From positions 186,001 to 250,000 of the forward strand of contig NZ_BBZJ01000014.1 in assembly GCF_001417775.1 (NCBI RefSeq): 64,000 nucleotides of DNA. Reading direction: 5' to 3'. The translations under genes were made by a program, and so were the position numbers. The notes beneath the pieces are model-generated. The model had not been told where the DNA came from and ran no database searches. It was given only the letters and a program-made list of their open reading frames with translations. Shown here piece after piece: positions 1 to 7,669 of the stretch (its first letter is position 1; each line of letters opens with the position of its first letter). This DNA is from Streptomyces sp. TP-A0356. GTDB taxonomy: Bacteria; Actinomycetota; Actinomycetes; Streptomycetales; Streptomycetaceae.

Positions 1-412
1 GAAGCTCCTTCAGATGACCGAGGAACTCGGCCATGAACCGGACCTTCTCGTCCTGCCGATCGGTCCCCACCTCACCGGAGGGCAGATACAGACTGGCGAC
101 GGTGACACCCGGCAGATCGGCCTCGACATACCGCCCACTGCCGTCGAACTCGGCCGACCCGAACCCCACCCGGACCCGATCGGGCTCACGCCGCGTGTAC
201 AGGGCCACCCCCGCGCGCCCCTTCGCGGTGGCGGGCGCGTGCACGACGTGCCAACCCTCGGGCGCCCGCAGACCCTGCGGAATCTGTCCGGGCTCGGCGC
301 GTACCTCCTGCAGGCACAGCACGTCGGCGGAGGTCCCCTCCAGCCACTCCGTGAAACCCTTCTTCGCGGCGGCACGGATCCCGTTCACATTCACGGTGGT
401 CACAGTCAGCAC
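1..412 (-). CDS. xthA: Exodeoxyribonuclease III, N-terminal part (runs off window)
   Basis: Belongs to the Mg-dependent exonuclease III/AP endonuclease family, which acts in base-excision repair by cutting DNA at abasic sites and trimming 3' ends. The visible 137 residues begin MLTVTTVNVNGIRAA, matching the family N-terminus with its metal-site Asn (NVNG), followed by LQEVRA carrying the conserved catalytic Glu (about residue 36). The start is a GTG at 412. The gene continues past position 1, so the catalytic Tyr/Asp/His region is not visible. It is divergent from the GNAT gene at 481. The family call is secure; the function of the missing half is assumed. Confidence 0.9.
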   Translation of the reverse strand, partial: MLTVTTVNVNGIRAAAKKGFTEWLEGTSADVLCLQEVRAEPGQIPQGLRAPEGWHVVHAPATAKGRAGVALYTRREPDRVRVGFGSAEFDGSGRYVEADLPGVTVASLYLPSGEVGTDRQDEKVRFMAEFLGHLKEL

Positions 413-467
413 GCGGGAACGATACCGGCACACTGGAAAGGCCCCCACCTCAGATGATGCATAGAAG

Positions 468-480
468 TACGATACCCAGC
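468..480 (+). promoter_or_regulatory. Leaderless-type -10 box for the GNAT gene
   Basis: TACGAT at 468-473 lies exactly 7 nt before the ATG at 481, so transcription would begin at or within a base or two of the start codon. No Shine-Dalgarno sequence precedes 481 at normal spacing. I see no convincing -35. This is inferred from geometry only. Confidence 0.45.
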
Positions 481-957
481 ATGAATATTCGCCAGGTCTC
501 CTTCGACCACCCAGACGCCGTCAAGCTCAACGACCAGGTCCAGGCCGAGTACGCCGTGCGCTACGGGGACGAGGGCGACGCCACCCCGCTGGACCCGTCG
601 ATGTTCCAACCGCCGGCCGGGCTGTACCTGATCGCGTACGACCCGCAGGACCGCCCCGTCGCCACGGGTGGCTGGCGCACCCAGGACGAGAACCCCGAGG
701 GCTACCGGGACGGGGACGCCGAGCTCAAGCGGATGTACGTCATAGAGGAGCTGCGCGGCCGGGGCCTGGCCCGCCACATCCTGGCCGCGCTGGAGGAGGA
801 CGCACGCGCCGCCGGCCGCACCCGCATGGTCCTGGAGACGGGCACCAAGCAGCCGGAGGCCGTGGCCCTCTACACCTCCAGCGGCTACGAGCCATGCGCC
901 AAGTTCGGCTACTACCGCTTCCACGAACTCAGCCTGTGCTTCGCGAAGCAGCTGTAG
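481..957 (+). CDS. GNAT-family N-acetyltransferase
   Basis: A 158-residue protein with a complete GNAT fold: N-terminal strand/helix (MNIRQVSFDHPDAVKLN), a beta-4 strand ending LKRMYVIEELRGRGLAR, which carries the RGRGLA acetyl-CoA pyrophosphate loop, and a C-terminal segment 'ALYTSSGYEPC' typical of motif B. Substrate unknown. I chose ATG 481 because homology-like sequence begins there and a leaderless -10 fits. An upstream in-frame ATG at 454 would add nine residues unlike a GNAT N-terminus. The gene stands alone between divergent xthA and a bidirectional hairpin. Confidence 0.9.
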   Translation: MNIRQVSFDHPDAVKLNDQVQAEYAVRYGDEGDATPLDPSMFQPPAGLYLIAYDPQDRPVATGGWRTQDENPEGYRDGDAELKRMYVIEELRGRGLARHILAALEEDARAAGRTRMVLETGTKQPEAVALYTSSGYEPCAKFGYYRFHELSLCFAKQL

Positions 958-1053
958 GACACCACGGGGCCGGCGCACCCCGGCCCTGTGCGCTCCCTCA
1001 CACCCGCCAACTCCTGGTCGCACGGGACGCGTTCGGTGGCCCGGAGCAAAACA

Positions 1054-1089
1054 GAGATCCCGCCCGATCTTCCGATCGGACGGGATCTC
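1054..1089. terminator. Bidirectional stem-loop terminator
   Basis: A two-part stem: nine base pairs (1054-1062 with 1081-1089), a small internal loop, six more pairs (1064-1069 with 1074-1079) and a 4-nt loop. It sits downstream of both the GNAT gene (+) and the tRNA-Ala (-), so it could stop both. Confidence 0.8.
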
Positions 1090-1122
1090 CTCAACTGCCT
1101 GATCCTCAGGGAGTTGTTGCGG

Positions 1123-1196
1123 TGGACCTGAGGGGATTTGAACCCCTGGCCCCCTCGATGCGAACGAGGTGCGCTACCGGACTGCGCCACAGGCCC
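1123..1196 (-). tRNA. tRNA-Ala (anticodon CGC)
   Basis: On the minus strand the acceptor stem GGGCCTG pairs with CAGGTCC and contains the G3:U70 wobble that is the alanine identity element. The anticodon stem CCTCG/CGAGG encloses the loop TTCGCAT, giving anticodon CGC (reads GCG). The T arm has GGTTCAAATCC. The 3' CCA is not encoded (the genome reads A-CC-G). Seventy-four nucleotides with all arms intact. Confidence 0.95.
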
Positions 1197-1273
1197 TTGC
1201 AACGAGTGAAACTCTAGCATCCCCATCGGCAGGTCCGGAAATCCGTTCCGCCCCTGGTCAGCCCCGGGAAGCG

Positions 1274-1313
1274 CCGCGGGCCGCCAACACACCTACTCGT
1301 TGGCGGCCCGCGG
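1274..1313. terminator. Strong hairpin overlapping the end of sepX
   Basis: A perfect 15-bp stem (1274-1288 with 1299-1313) and a 10-nt loop. The right arm is the last coding part of sepX and the stop codon (1293-1295) lies in the loop, so the terminator is built into the gene end. There is no T-run, as is usual in Streptomyces. Confidence 0.75.
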
Positions 1314-2492
1314 CCGTTCTCCGTCCTCGTACTGGTCGAACAGCGGTGTACGGCCCCGCTCCCGGGACCGCCGCGCCGAGGCCGCCCGACGGGCGTCGCT
1401 CCGGCCGTCGTCCCCGGCCTCGGCCCGCTCCTGCGCCCCGGCCCCGGACTCACCGGAATCCGGCTCCGCGTCGGCCCCGGACACCCCCGGCACCGGGGCC
1501 GCCTCCGCGGCACTCGACCGGGCGGAGCTCCAGGAGTCCGGCGCCCCGAGGTCCACGCTCGGCGTCGCCCGCGGGGCGACGGGCGCGGTCACATAGGTCG
1601 GCAGCGGTACCGGTACCGGATCCCAGCTCTCCCCGTGGCCGGGCCTGCGCTGCCGCTCGCGCTGCTGGTCCACCCACTCCGCGTGGTCGGTCTGCTCGAC
1701 GAGCGCCCGGCGGTCGGCGGCGAGCGCGGACAGCCCGGGGTCGCTCCCCGGCTCGGGTCCGTCCTCCGTCTCGTCCGCGTCGGAGTCGACCGGCGGCCGC
1801 CGCCTGGGATGGCGCTCCCGCAGTCGCTGCGCCGCCGCCTCGGCCCGCCGCCGGTCCATCGTGTACGTGAACCGCTTGCGCTCCTGCGCCCGCAGATACG
1901 CGATGTAGACGCTCAGCAGCACAGCCGGCACGCCGGGCGCCCACAGGAACGCGAGCCCTCCGACCGCGGCGACGATCGCGCCCAGCGTGAACGCCAGGAA
2001 GAGCATCACGGTCGTACGGCGGCGGCGCGCGAGCACCTTGGTGCGCCGGGCGCGCGCCTCGGCCTCCGCCGAGGGCGCCTTACGTGCCCGGGGCGCGCCC
2101 TTGCCCGCCGACGGCCGCGCGGCCGGGGCCGAGGCGTGGGCGCCGGAGGGCGCCGCCTGGCCTGCCGGATCCCGCCGGGCGGGATCCTCCGGCTCCACCC
2201 GCGTCCGCGTCTGCTGCCCGGTCGGGGGCATGGCGAAGGCCCGGACGTCCACCGAGCCGGTGACGCCGTCCGGATCGGCGCGGCGCTCCCCCTCTTCGGC
2301 GGAGCGGGCCCGCAGGTCCTTGGCATATCGGCGCTCCATGCCCGCCCGTCCGGACAGGAGCCGGATGGCGGTGCTGAAGCGTTCCGTCGGACGAGACTCG
2401 TTCAGTTCGTCCTGCCTACGGAGCCACATCGGCACCAAGTAGGCGGCCCAGGCCCCGACGATGACTGCGTAGATGAGGCCGCTGCTGCTCAC
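1293..2492 (-). CDS. sepX: Divisome membrane protein SepX (GlpR-type)
   Basis: A 399-residue membrane protein. It begins MSSSGLIYAVIVGAWAAYLV with a first membrane segment at about 6-24, then a charged region containing the conserved LRRQDELNESRPTERFSTA stretch. A hairpin of two membrane segments follows at about 161-201, and then a long acidic/disordered tail. This layout and N-terminal signature match the actinobacterial SepX/GlpR family: SepX supports FtsZ-ring stability in Streptomyces, and GlpR in corynebacteria is the membrane receptor of the gephyrin-like protein Glp. A glp homologue lies three genes upstream. The GTG start at 2492 is preceded by TACCGT exactly 7 nt away (2500-2505), suggesting a leaderless mRNA. 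Confidence 0.85.
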   Translation of the reverse strand: MSSSGLIYAVIVGAWAAYLVPMWLRRQDELNESRPTERFSTAIRLLSGRAGMERRYAKDLRARSAEEGERRADPDGVTGSVDVRAFAMPPTGQQTRTRVEPEDPARRDPAGQAAPSGAHASAPAARPSAGKGAPRARKAPSAEAEARARRTKVLARRRRTTVMLFLAFTLGAIVAAVGGLAFLWAPGVPAVLLSVYIAYLRAQERKRFTYTMDRRRAEAAAQRLRERHPRRRPPVDSDADETEDGPEPGSDPGLSALAADRRALVEQTDHAEWVDQQRERQRRPGHGESWDPVPVPLPTYVTAPVAPRATPSVDLGAPDSWSSARSSAAEAAPVPGVSGADAEPDSGESGAGAQERAEAGDDGRSDARRAASARRSRERGRTPLFDQYEDGERPRAANE

Positions 2493-2665
2493 GCCTCACA
2501 CGGTAGAGGGGTTTCCGTGAGGCCATCTGCCAATTGGGCCGGTGTGTCGCACGATCTGGCTGATATTTCGAACTTTTTTTGGGACCGATGCGATCAGCAG
2601 GCCAACGGGACGGCTAATTCATTGGCCCGAGACGATCGCCGCCCGGTCAATTTCGAACACATTTC

Positions 2666-3298
2666 TTATTTCCCGCGGTGCGCCTGCTGCGAGCGTGCCC
2701 GGTGCCAGCGCGTGAGCAACCCCTCGGGCACCTCTTCCGCCGTGAGCGCGAAGACGAGATGGTCCCGCCAGGCTCCGTCGATGTGCAGATAACGCGGCCG
2801 CAGCCCTTCCTCACGGAATCCGAGTTTCTCCACGACCCTGCGGCTCGGCCCGTTCTCCGGGCGAATACAGACTTCGATGCGGTGCAGCCCGACCGTGCGG
2901 AAGCAGTGGTCGACGATGAGCGCCACGGCCGTCGGCATCACCCCGCGGCCCGCGACCGCCTCGTCCACCCAGTAGCCGACGTGGCCGGAACACATCGAGC
3001 CCCAGGTGATCCCGGCCACCGTCAACTGCCCGACGAGCCGCCCCTGGTACTCGATGACGAAGGGCAGCATCCGGCCCGCGTTCGCCTCGCCGCGCAGATG
3101 CCGGACCATCTGGCGGTAGGTCGGCCGGTGCGCGATCGGGCCACTGGGCGTGGGCGGCGGAATGGTCGCCTCCCATGGCCGCAGCCACTCCCGGTTGCGC
3201 CGGTTCACCTCGCGCCAGACCCGCTGGTCGCGCAGCCTTATCGGCCGGAGGACGACATCACCGTCCGCCAGCGCGACGGGCCAGGACGGGCTGTTCAG
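2666..3298 (-). CDS. GNAT acetyltransferase, RimJ/RimL type, probable CTG start
   Basis: Resembles ribosomal-protein-alanine N-acetyltransferases. The acetyl-CoA loop region is WVDEAVAGRGVMPTAV, the family signature GLHRIEVCIRPENGPSRRV follows, and the C-terminus has GAWRDHLVFAL. The only in-frame ATG/GTG is GTG 3208, which would delete the first strand (LADGDVVLRPIRLRDQRVW). Coding continues upstream, and a CTG at 3296-3298 overlaps the moaB stop as CTGA, the same 4-nt coupling as the moaC/moaB ATGA junction. I therefore place the start at 3298 (210 residues). The product call is firm; the CTG start is an inference. Confidence 0.8.
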   Translation of the reverse strand: MNSPSWPVALADGDVVLRPIRLRDQRVWREVNRRNREWLRPWEATIPPPTPSGPIAHRPTYRQMVRHLRGEANAGRMLPFVIEYQGRLVGQLTVAGITWGSMCSGHVGYWVDEAVAGRGVMPTAVALIVDHCFRTVGLHRIEVCIRPENGPSRRVVEKLGFREEGLRPRYLHIDGAWRDHLVFALTAEEVPEGLLTRWHRARSQQAHRGK

Positions 3299-3876
3299 CT
3301 CGCACCCCCACTCGGTCTGGAGCGGTCCTCGCCGACCGGGGACCCGCCCGTGTCGGCCCGGGGGTGGTCACCGCCGCGAATCTGGTCGACGGCGTGCACC
3401 AACAGGGGTTCCAGGACGGCCAGTCCGTCCTTCACCCCGCCGGTGGAACCGGGCAGGTTGACGATCAACGTCCCGTCGGCCACCCCGGCGAGTCCCCGGG
3501 AGAGCGCCGCCGTGGGCACCTTCTCTCTTCCGAACGCTCTGATGGCCTCGGGAATGCCCGGCACCTCGTAGTCGATCACCGCCCGGGTCGCCTCCGGTGT
3601 GCGGTCGGTGGGCGAGACGCCGGTGCCTCCGGTCGTCACGATCACGTCGTAACCGGCACGTGAGCCGACCCGAAGCGCGTCCTCCACCGGGTCCCCGTCC
3701 GGGACCACCCAGGGACCGTCGACCGCGAAGCCGAACCGGATCAGCGCCTCGGCGATCAGGGGGCCGCCCTTGTCCTCGTACACACCCGTGGCCGCGCGGT
3801 TCGACGCGGTCACCACCAGGGCCGCGTACGGCGCCGTCAGGGCGCCGCCGGCCGGCGGCTCGGCCGGTGCCGTCAT
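3295..3876 (-). CDS. moaB: Molybdopterin adenylyltransferase-type protein (MoaB/MogA family)
   Basis: A 193-residue MoaB/MogA-fold protein that adenylates molybdopterin during molybdenum-cofactor synthesis. Its core reads ALVVTASNRAATGVYEDKGG, then DVIVTTGGTGVSPTDRTPEAT (the GGTG phosphate-binding motif), and ends LIVNLPGSTGGVKDGLAVL. The start is ATG 3876, overlapping the moaC stop as ATGA. Its own stop overlaps the proposed start of the next gene. These overlaps mean it is translated as part of the moaC-moaB-GNAT operon. The tail after about residue 170 is disordered. Confidence 0.93.
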   Translation of the reverse strand: MTAPAEPPAGGALTAPYAALVVTASNRAATGVYEDKGGPLIAEALIRFGFAVDGPWVVPDGDPVEDALRVGSRAGYDVIVTTGGTGVSPTDRTPEATRAVIDYEVPGIPEAIRAFGREKVPTAALSRGLAGVADGTLIVNLPGSTGGVKDGLAVLEPLLVHAVDQIRGGDHPRADTGGSPVGEDRSRPSGGAS

Positions 3877-4352
3877 GCCCGGCTCCAGTCGCCCGACTTG
3901 CCGCCCGTCTTCTCCTCGACGCGCACGTCCGTGATCACCGCACCCTTGTCGACCGCCTTGACCATGTCGATCACGGTCAGCGCCGCCACGGTGACCGCGG
4001 TGAGCGCCTCCATCTCGACGCCCGTGCGGTCGGTGGTCTTCACGGTGGCCATGATGTCCACGGCGTCGTCCGCGACCGATAGATCCAGCGTCACACCCGA
4101 CACCGACAACGGGTGGCACAACGGGATCAGATCCGGTGTGCGCTTGGCGCCCATGATGCCCGCGATGCGCGCGGTGGCGAGTGCGTCGCCCTTGGGGACG
4201 CCCTCGCCGCGCAGCAATTCGACCACGCGCGGTGAGACCAGCACGCGTCCGCTGGCGCGCGCGGTCCGGTCGGTCACGTCCTTCCCGGAGACGTCGACCA
4301 TGCGGGCTGCTCCCGCCTCGTCGATGTGGGTCAGTCGGTCCTGCGTACTCAT
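3873..4352 (-). CDS. moaC: Cyclic pyranopterin monophosphate synthase MoaC
   Basis: A 159-residue MoaC. It converts the MoaA product 3',8-cH2GTP into cyclic pyranopterin monophosphate, the first stable molybdenum-cofactor intermediate. Diagnostic motifs are DLIPLCHPLSVSGV, VKTTDRTGVEMEALTAV and MVKAVDKGAVI, carrying the conserved active-site Lys and His residues. The start is ATG 4352 (MSTQDRLTHI). Upstream in-frame codons encode a Pro/Arg-rich stretch unlike MoaC. About 250 bp separate it from glp, so it probably has its own promoter there. Confidence 0.95.
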   Translation of the reverse strand: MSTQDRLTHIDEAGAARMVDVSGKDVTDRTARASGRVLVSPRVVELLRGEGVPKGDALATARIAGIMGAKRTPDLIPLCHPLSVSGVTLDLSVADDAVDIMATVKTTDRTGVEMEALTAVTVAALTVIDMVKAVDKGAVITDVRVEEKTGGKSGDWSRA

Positions 4353-4602
4353 GTGCTGCAGCGCTCCCGGTCCGGGCCCGGCGCGGTACGGCGCACAGGC
4401 CTGTTGTGCGCGACACGGTACCGCCAACCCGGCACGAACAGCCGAGCAAGGTCCACGGACCGGACCACCCGACCGACAGAAGACCCACACACCCGACAGC
4501 CCACCCGGACGAAGCCCCCGAACCCGGACACTCGACGTACGCGAAGCTCCCGGAAGCGGCCGGGGTTCTCGGCAGGGGCGAGGCGCCGCAGGCGGGGAGG
4601 GG

Positions 4603-5925
4603 TCAGCCGAGAAGGACCACCTCGACCTCGGTGCCCGGCTCGACCGACGTGTCGTCCTCGGGGACGACGATCAGCGCGTCGGCCTGCGCGAGCGCCGCGA
4701 TCAGGTGCGATCCGGCGCCGCCGACCGGGGTCACCGTGCCGTCGGAGTACTTCCCGCGCAGGAACTGCCGGCGGCCCGCGGGCGAGGTCAGCGCCTTGTC
4801 CGTCTGCAGGACGGCCCTGGTGCTGGGACGGGTCACGTCCGTCAGCCCCATCAGCGTGCGGATGGCGGGACGGACGAACAGCTCGAAGGAGACGTACGAC
4901 GACACCGGGTTGCCCGGCAGCGCGAGCAGCGGCGTGTGGTCGGGTCCGATGGAGCCGAAGCCCTGGGGCTTGCCGGGCTGCATGGCCAGCTTGCGGAACT
5001 CGATGCCGCTGCCCGCCTCCTCGGCGTCGCCGACCGACGAGAGGGCCTCCTTGACGACGTCGTACGCCCCGACGCTCACCCCTCCGGTGGTCACCATGAG
5101 GTCGGCGCGGACGAGCTGGTCCTCGATGGTCGAGCGGAGCGTGTCGGCGTCGTCGGCGACCGCGCCGACCCGGTAGGCGATCGCGCCGGCGTCCCGGGCG
5201 GCGGCGGTGAGGGCGAAGCTGTTGGAGTCGTAGATCTGGCCGCTCGCCAGTTCCTCGTCGGGCTGGACGAGTTCGCTGCCGGTGGACAGGACGACGACGC
5301 GCGGACGCGGGCGCACCCGGACCGCGCCGCGGCCGATCGCGGCGAGCAGGGCGATCTGCGGCGGGCCGAGGACGGTGCCCGCCGTGAGGGCCAGGTCACC
5401 GGCCTTCACATCGCTGCCCGTCGCGCGCACATGCGCCCCCGCCTCGGCCGGGCGGTGGACCCGCACCTGCCCGGAGGCACCCTCCGGGGACAGGCTGCGG
5501 GCCCGCATGCCGGAGACGGGACCGCCGCCCAGCCCGCCGTCGGTCCACTCCACGGGGACGACGGCCTCGGCCCCGGGCGGCAGGGGGGCGCCCGTCATGA
5601 TGCGCGCGGCCTGGCCGGGCCCCACCTGGAGCAGGCCGTGCGAGCCGGCCGCCACGTCCCCGATCACCGTGAGGACGGCCGGGAACTCCTCGCTCGCGCC
5701 CGCGACGTCCGCGACCCGCACCGCGTACCCGTCCATCGAGCTGTTGTCGAACGGCGGCAAGGAGACCGGCACGGTCACGTCGTCGACCAGGACGCAGCCC
5801 TGGGCGTCGAGCAACTGCAGCTCGATCGGTTCCAGGGGGCGGACGGTGGCGAGGATGTCCTCCAGGTGTTCGTCCACCGACCAGAGCTGGTCCTGGCCGG
5901 TGGCGCGGGTCGCGGCGGCGCTCAA
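4603..5925 (-). CDS. glp: Gephyrin-like molybdotransferase Glp (MoeA family)
   Basis: A 440-residue MoeA/gephyrin-E-domain protein. Visible motifs are PPFDNSSMDGYAV near residue 55-70, ARIMTGAPLPPGAEAVVPVE, and the molybdopterin-domain signature TTGGVSVGAYDVVKEAL, followed by FRKLAMQPGKPQGFG and LALPGNPVSSYVSFELF. MoeA inserts molybdate into adenylated molybdopterin. In Actinobacteria the paralogue next to galU and the sepX/glpR gene acts in cell division. The start is TTG 5925, four bases after the galU stop, with GAGGAG upstream. The galU-glp coupling and sepX downstream favour the Glp identity over housekeeping MoeA, though both activities may be kept. Confidence 0.88.
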   Translation of the reverse strand: MSAAATRATGQDQLWSVDEHLEDILATVRPLEPIELQLLDAQGCVLVDDVTVPVSLPPFDNSSMDGYAVRVADVAGASEEFPAVLTVIGDVAAGSHGLLQVGPGQAARIMTGAPLPPGAEAVVPVEWTDGGLGGGPVSGMRARSLSPEGASGQVRVHRPAEAGAHVRATGSDVKAGDLALTAGTVLGPPQIALLAAIGRGAVRVRPRPRVVVLSTGSELVQPDEELASGQIYDSNSFALTAAARDAGAIAYRVGAVADDADTLRSTIEDQLVRADLMVTTGGVSVGAYDVVKEALSSVGDAEEAGSGIEFRKLAMQPGKPQGFGSIGPDHTPLLALPGNPVSSYVSFELFVRPAIRTLMGLTDVTRPSTRAVLQTDKALTSPAGRRQFLRGKYSDGTVTPVGGAGSHLIAALAQADALIVVPEDDTSVEPGTEVEVVLLG

Positions 5926-5929
5926 ATCG

Positions 5930-6832
5930 CTACATCTCCTCGGCTACGTAACTGCGAAGCCAGGTCCGGAAGTCCGGGCCCAGGTCTTCACGTTCGCACG
6001 CGAGTCTGACAATGGCACGCAGATAGTCGCCACGGTCGCCGGTGTCGTAGCGGCGGCCCTTGAAGACGACGCCGTGCACCGGCCCACCGACCTTCTCGTC
6101 CTCGGCGAGCTGCTGGAGGGCGTCGGTGAGCTGGATCTCGCCGCCACGGCCCGGCTCGGTCTTGCGCAGTATGTCGAAGATGTGCGGGTCGAGGACATAG
6201 CGGCCGATGACCGCGTAGTTCGACGGGGCGTCCGCCGGGTCGGGCTTCTCCACCAGACCGGTCACCTTGACGACGTCGTCGTCCTCGGTGGGCTCGATGG
6301 CAGCACACCCGTAGAGGTGGATCTGCTCCGGCGCGACCTCCATGAGCGCGATGACACTGCCGCGGCGCTGCTCCTGGACCTCGACCATGCGGGCCAGCAG
6401 GGGATCGCGCGGGTCGATCAGGTCGTCGCCGAGGAGGACCGCGAAGGGCTCGCGGCCCACGTGCGGGGCGGCGCACAGGACGGCGTGGCCGAGACCCCTG
6501 GGGTCGCCCTGGCGGACGTAGTGCATCGTGGCGAGGTCGCTGGACTCCCGGACCTTCGCCAGCCGTTCGGCGTCGCGCTTCTTCTCCAGCGCGGACTCCA
6601 GCTCGTAATTGCGGTCGAAGTGGTCCTCGAGGGGGCGCTTGTTGCGGCCGGTGATCATCAGGACGTCGTCGAGCCCCGCGGACACGGCCTCCTCGACCAC
6701 GTACTGGATCGCGGGCTTGTCGACGACCGGCAGCATCTCCTTGGGCGTGGCTTTGGTGGCCGGCAGGAACCGGGTGCCGAGGCCTGCTGCGGGAATGACA
6801 GCCTTGGTGATCCTGGGGTGCGACTCAGTCAT
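5930..6832 (-). CDS. galU: UTP-glucose-1-phosphate uridylyltransferase
   Basis: A 300-residue GalU. The nucleotide-binding N-terminus is KAVIPAAGLGTRFLPATKATPKEMLPVVDKP, followed by QGDPRGLGHAVLCA, FAVLLGDDLID and LVEKPDPADAPS, and the C-terminal FKGRRYDTGDRGDYL. It makes UDP-glucose for cell-wall glycans, trehalose and exopolysaccharide. The start is taken as ATG 6832 (MTESHPRIT); an in-frame ATG at 6844 would add four residues. It is the first gene of a galU-glp unit and divergent from the folate gene at 6927. The 94-bp spacer contains a 10-bp palindrome CTCATATGAG (6889-6898). Confidence 0.95.
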   Translation of the reverse strand: MTESHPRITKAVIPAAGLGTRFLPATKATPKEMLPVVDKPAIQYVVEEAVSAGLDDVLMITGRNKRPLEDHFDRNYELESALEKKRDAERLAKVRESSDLATMHYVRQGDPRGLGHAVLCAAPHVGREPFAVLLGDDLIDPRDPLLARMVEVQEQRRGSVIALMEVAPEQIHLYGCAAIEPTEDDDVVKVTGLVEKPDPADAPSNYAVIGRYVLDPHIFDILRKTEPGRGGEIQLTDALQQLAEDEKVGGPVHGVVFKGRRYDTGDRGDYLRAIVRLACEREDLGPDFRTWLRSYVAEEM

Positions 6833-6926
6833 GTCCGCAACCATATCGGGTGGGTATGGGCGGAAACTGTGGCTCCGATTAATTTGCTCTCATATGAGCG
6901 CATTCAGGAAGGGAGGCCGCTGACCT

Positions 6927-7583
6927 GTGGGTCCCATGGAACACGAGACAGAGCCTGACAAACGAATGTTGCGGCGAGGAGTCCTCGCGGTGAGAGGCGG
7001 GTTGACGGAGGCCGACGTACGCGAGGCGGCGGCCGCGCTCGCCGAGCGGGCCCTGGAGCTGCCCGAGCTGGCGGACGCGCGCACTGTGGCGGCGTACGTC
7101 TCCGTGGGGAGTGAACCCGGCACCCTCGCGCTCCTTGACGCGCTGTACGCCCGGGGCGTGCGCGTGCTGCTTCCGGTGCTTCTGCCGGACAACGACCTCG
7201 ACTGGGGTGCGTACGCCGGGCCGGACTCCCTGCTGCGCGTCCGGCACGGCGGGAAGATGGCCCTTCTGGAGCCCGCGGGCGAGCGCCTGGGCCCGGAGGC
7301 CGTCCGGCATGCCGACGCCGTGCTGCTGCCCGGCCTGGCCGTCGACGCGCGCGGTATGCGCCTGGGGCGCGGCGGAGGCTCGTACGACCGGGTACTGGCC
7401 CGCCTGGAGGGTGCGGATGCCGAGCCCGCGCTGGTGGTGCTCCTGTACGACGCGGAGGTCGTCGAGCGCGTCCCGGCGGAGGCGCACGACCGTCCGGTGC
7501 ACGCGGTGGTCACACCGTCGGGCCTCCGCCGCTTCCGCCCGTCCTACCCCTCGTCCCACGGAGATCCGTCTAAAGGGCGCTAG
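6927..7583 (+). CDS. 5-formyltetrahydrofolate cyclo-ligase
   Basis: A 218-residue member of the MTHFS family, which uses ATP to turn 5-formyl-THF into 5,10-methenyl-THF (folate salvage). The C-terminal signature AVDARGMRLGRGGGSYDRVL is the family ATP/phosphate motif, with VLLPGLAVD just before it. The start is GTG 6927, because the ribosome site AGGAAGGGAGG (6906-6916) is 10 nt away; the ATG at 6936 would be too far. Monocistronic, facing the acylase gene across a shared hairpin. Confidence 0.9.
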   Translation: MGPMEHETEPDKRMLRRGVLAVRGGLTEADVREAAAALAERALELPELADARTVAAYVSVGSEPGTLALLDALYARGVRVLLPVLLPDNDLDWGAYAGPDSLLRVRHGGKMALLEPAGERLGPEAVRHADAVLLPGLAVDARGMRLGRGGGSYDRVLARLEGADAEPALVVLLYDAEVVERVPAEAHDRPVHAVVTPSGLRRFRPSYPSSHGDPSKGR

Positions 7584-7616
7584 GGGTGCTCGGCACCGCT
7601 CGGCACGCCCCGGCAC

Positions 7617-7654
7617 GAAACCGGCCCTCCACGCGCGCGTGGAGGGCCGGTTTC
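7617..7654. terminator. Perfect 38-bp palindrome, convergent terminator
   Basis: Positions 7617-7654 are a perfect inverted repeat (19-bp arms, GAAACCGGCCCTCCACGCG and its complement) between convergent genes. It can terminate both strands and ends with TTTC on each. Confidence 0.85.
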
Positions 7655-7669
7655 ACGGTGCGGGGTCCG

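Noticed and set aside
1054..1089. Operator for the tRNA or GNAT gene
   Set aside because: The long two-tier stem with a 4-nt loop at the 3' end of both units fits a terminator better than a protein-binding site.
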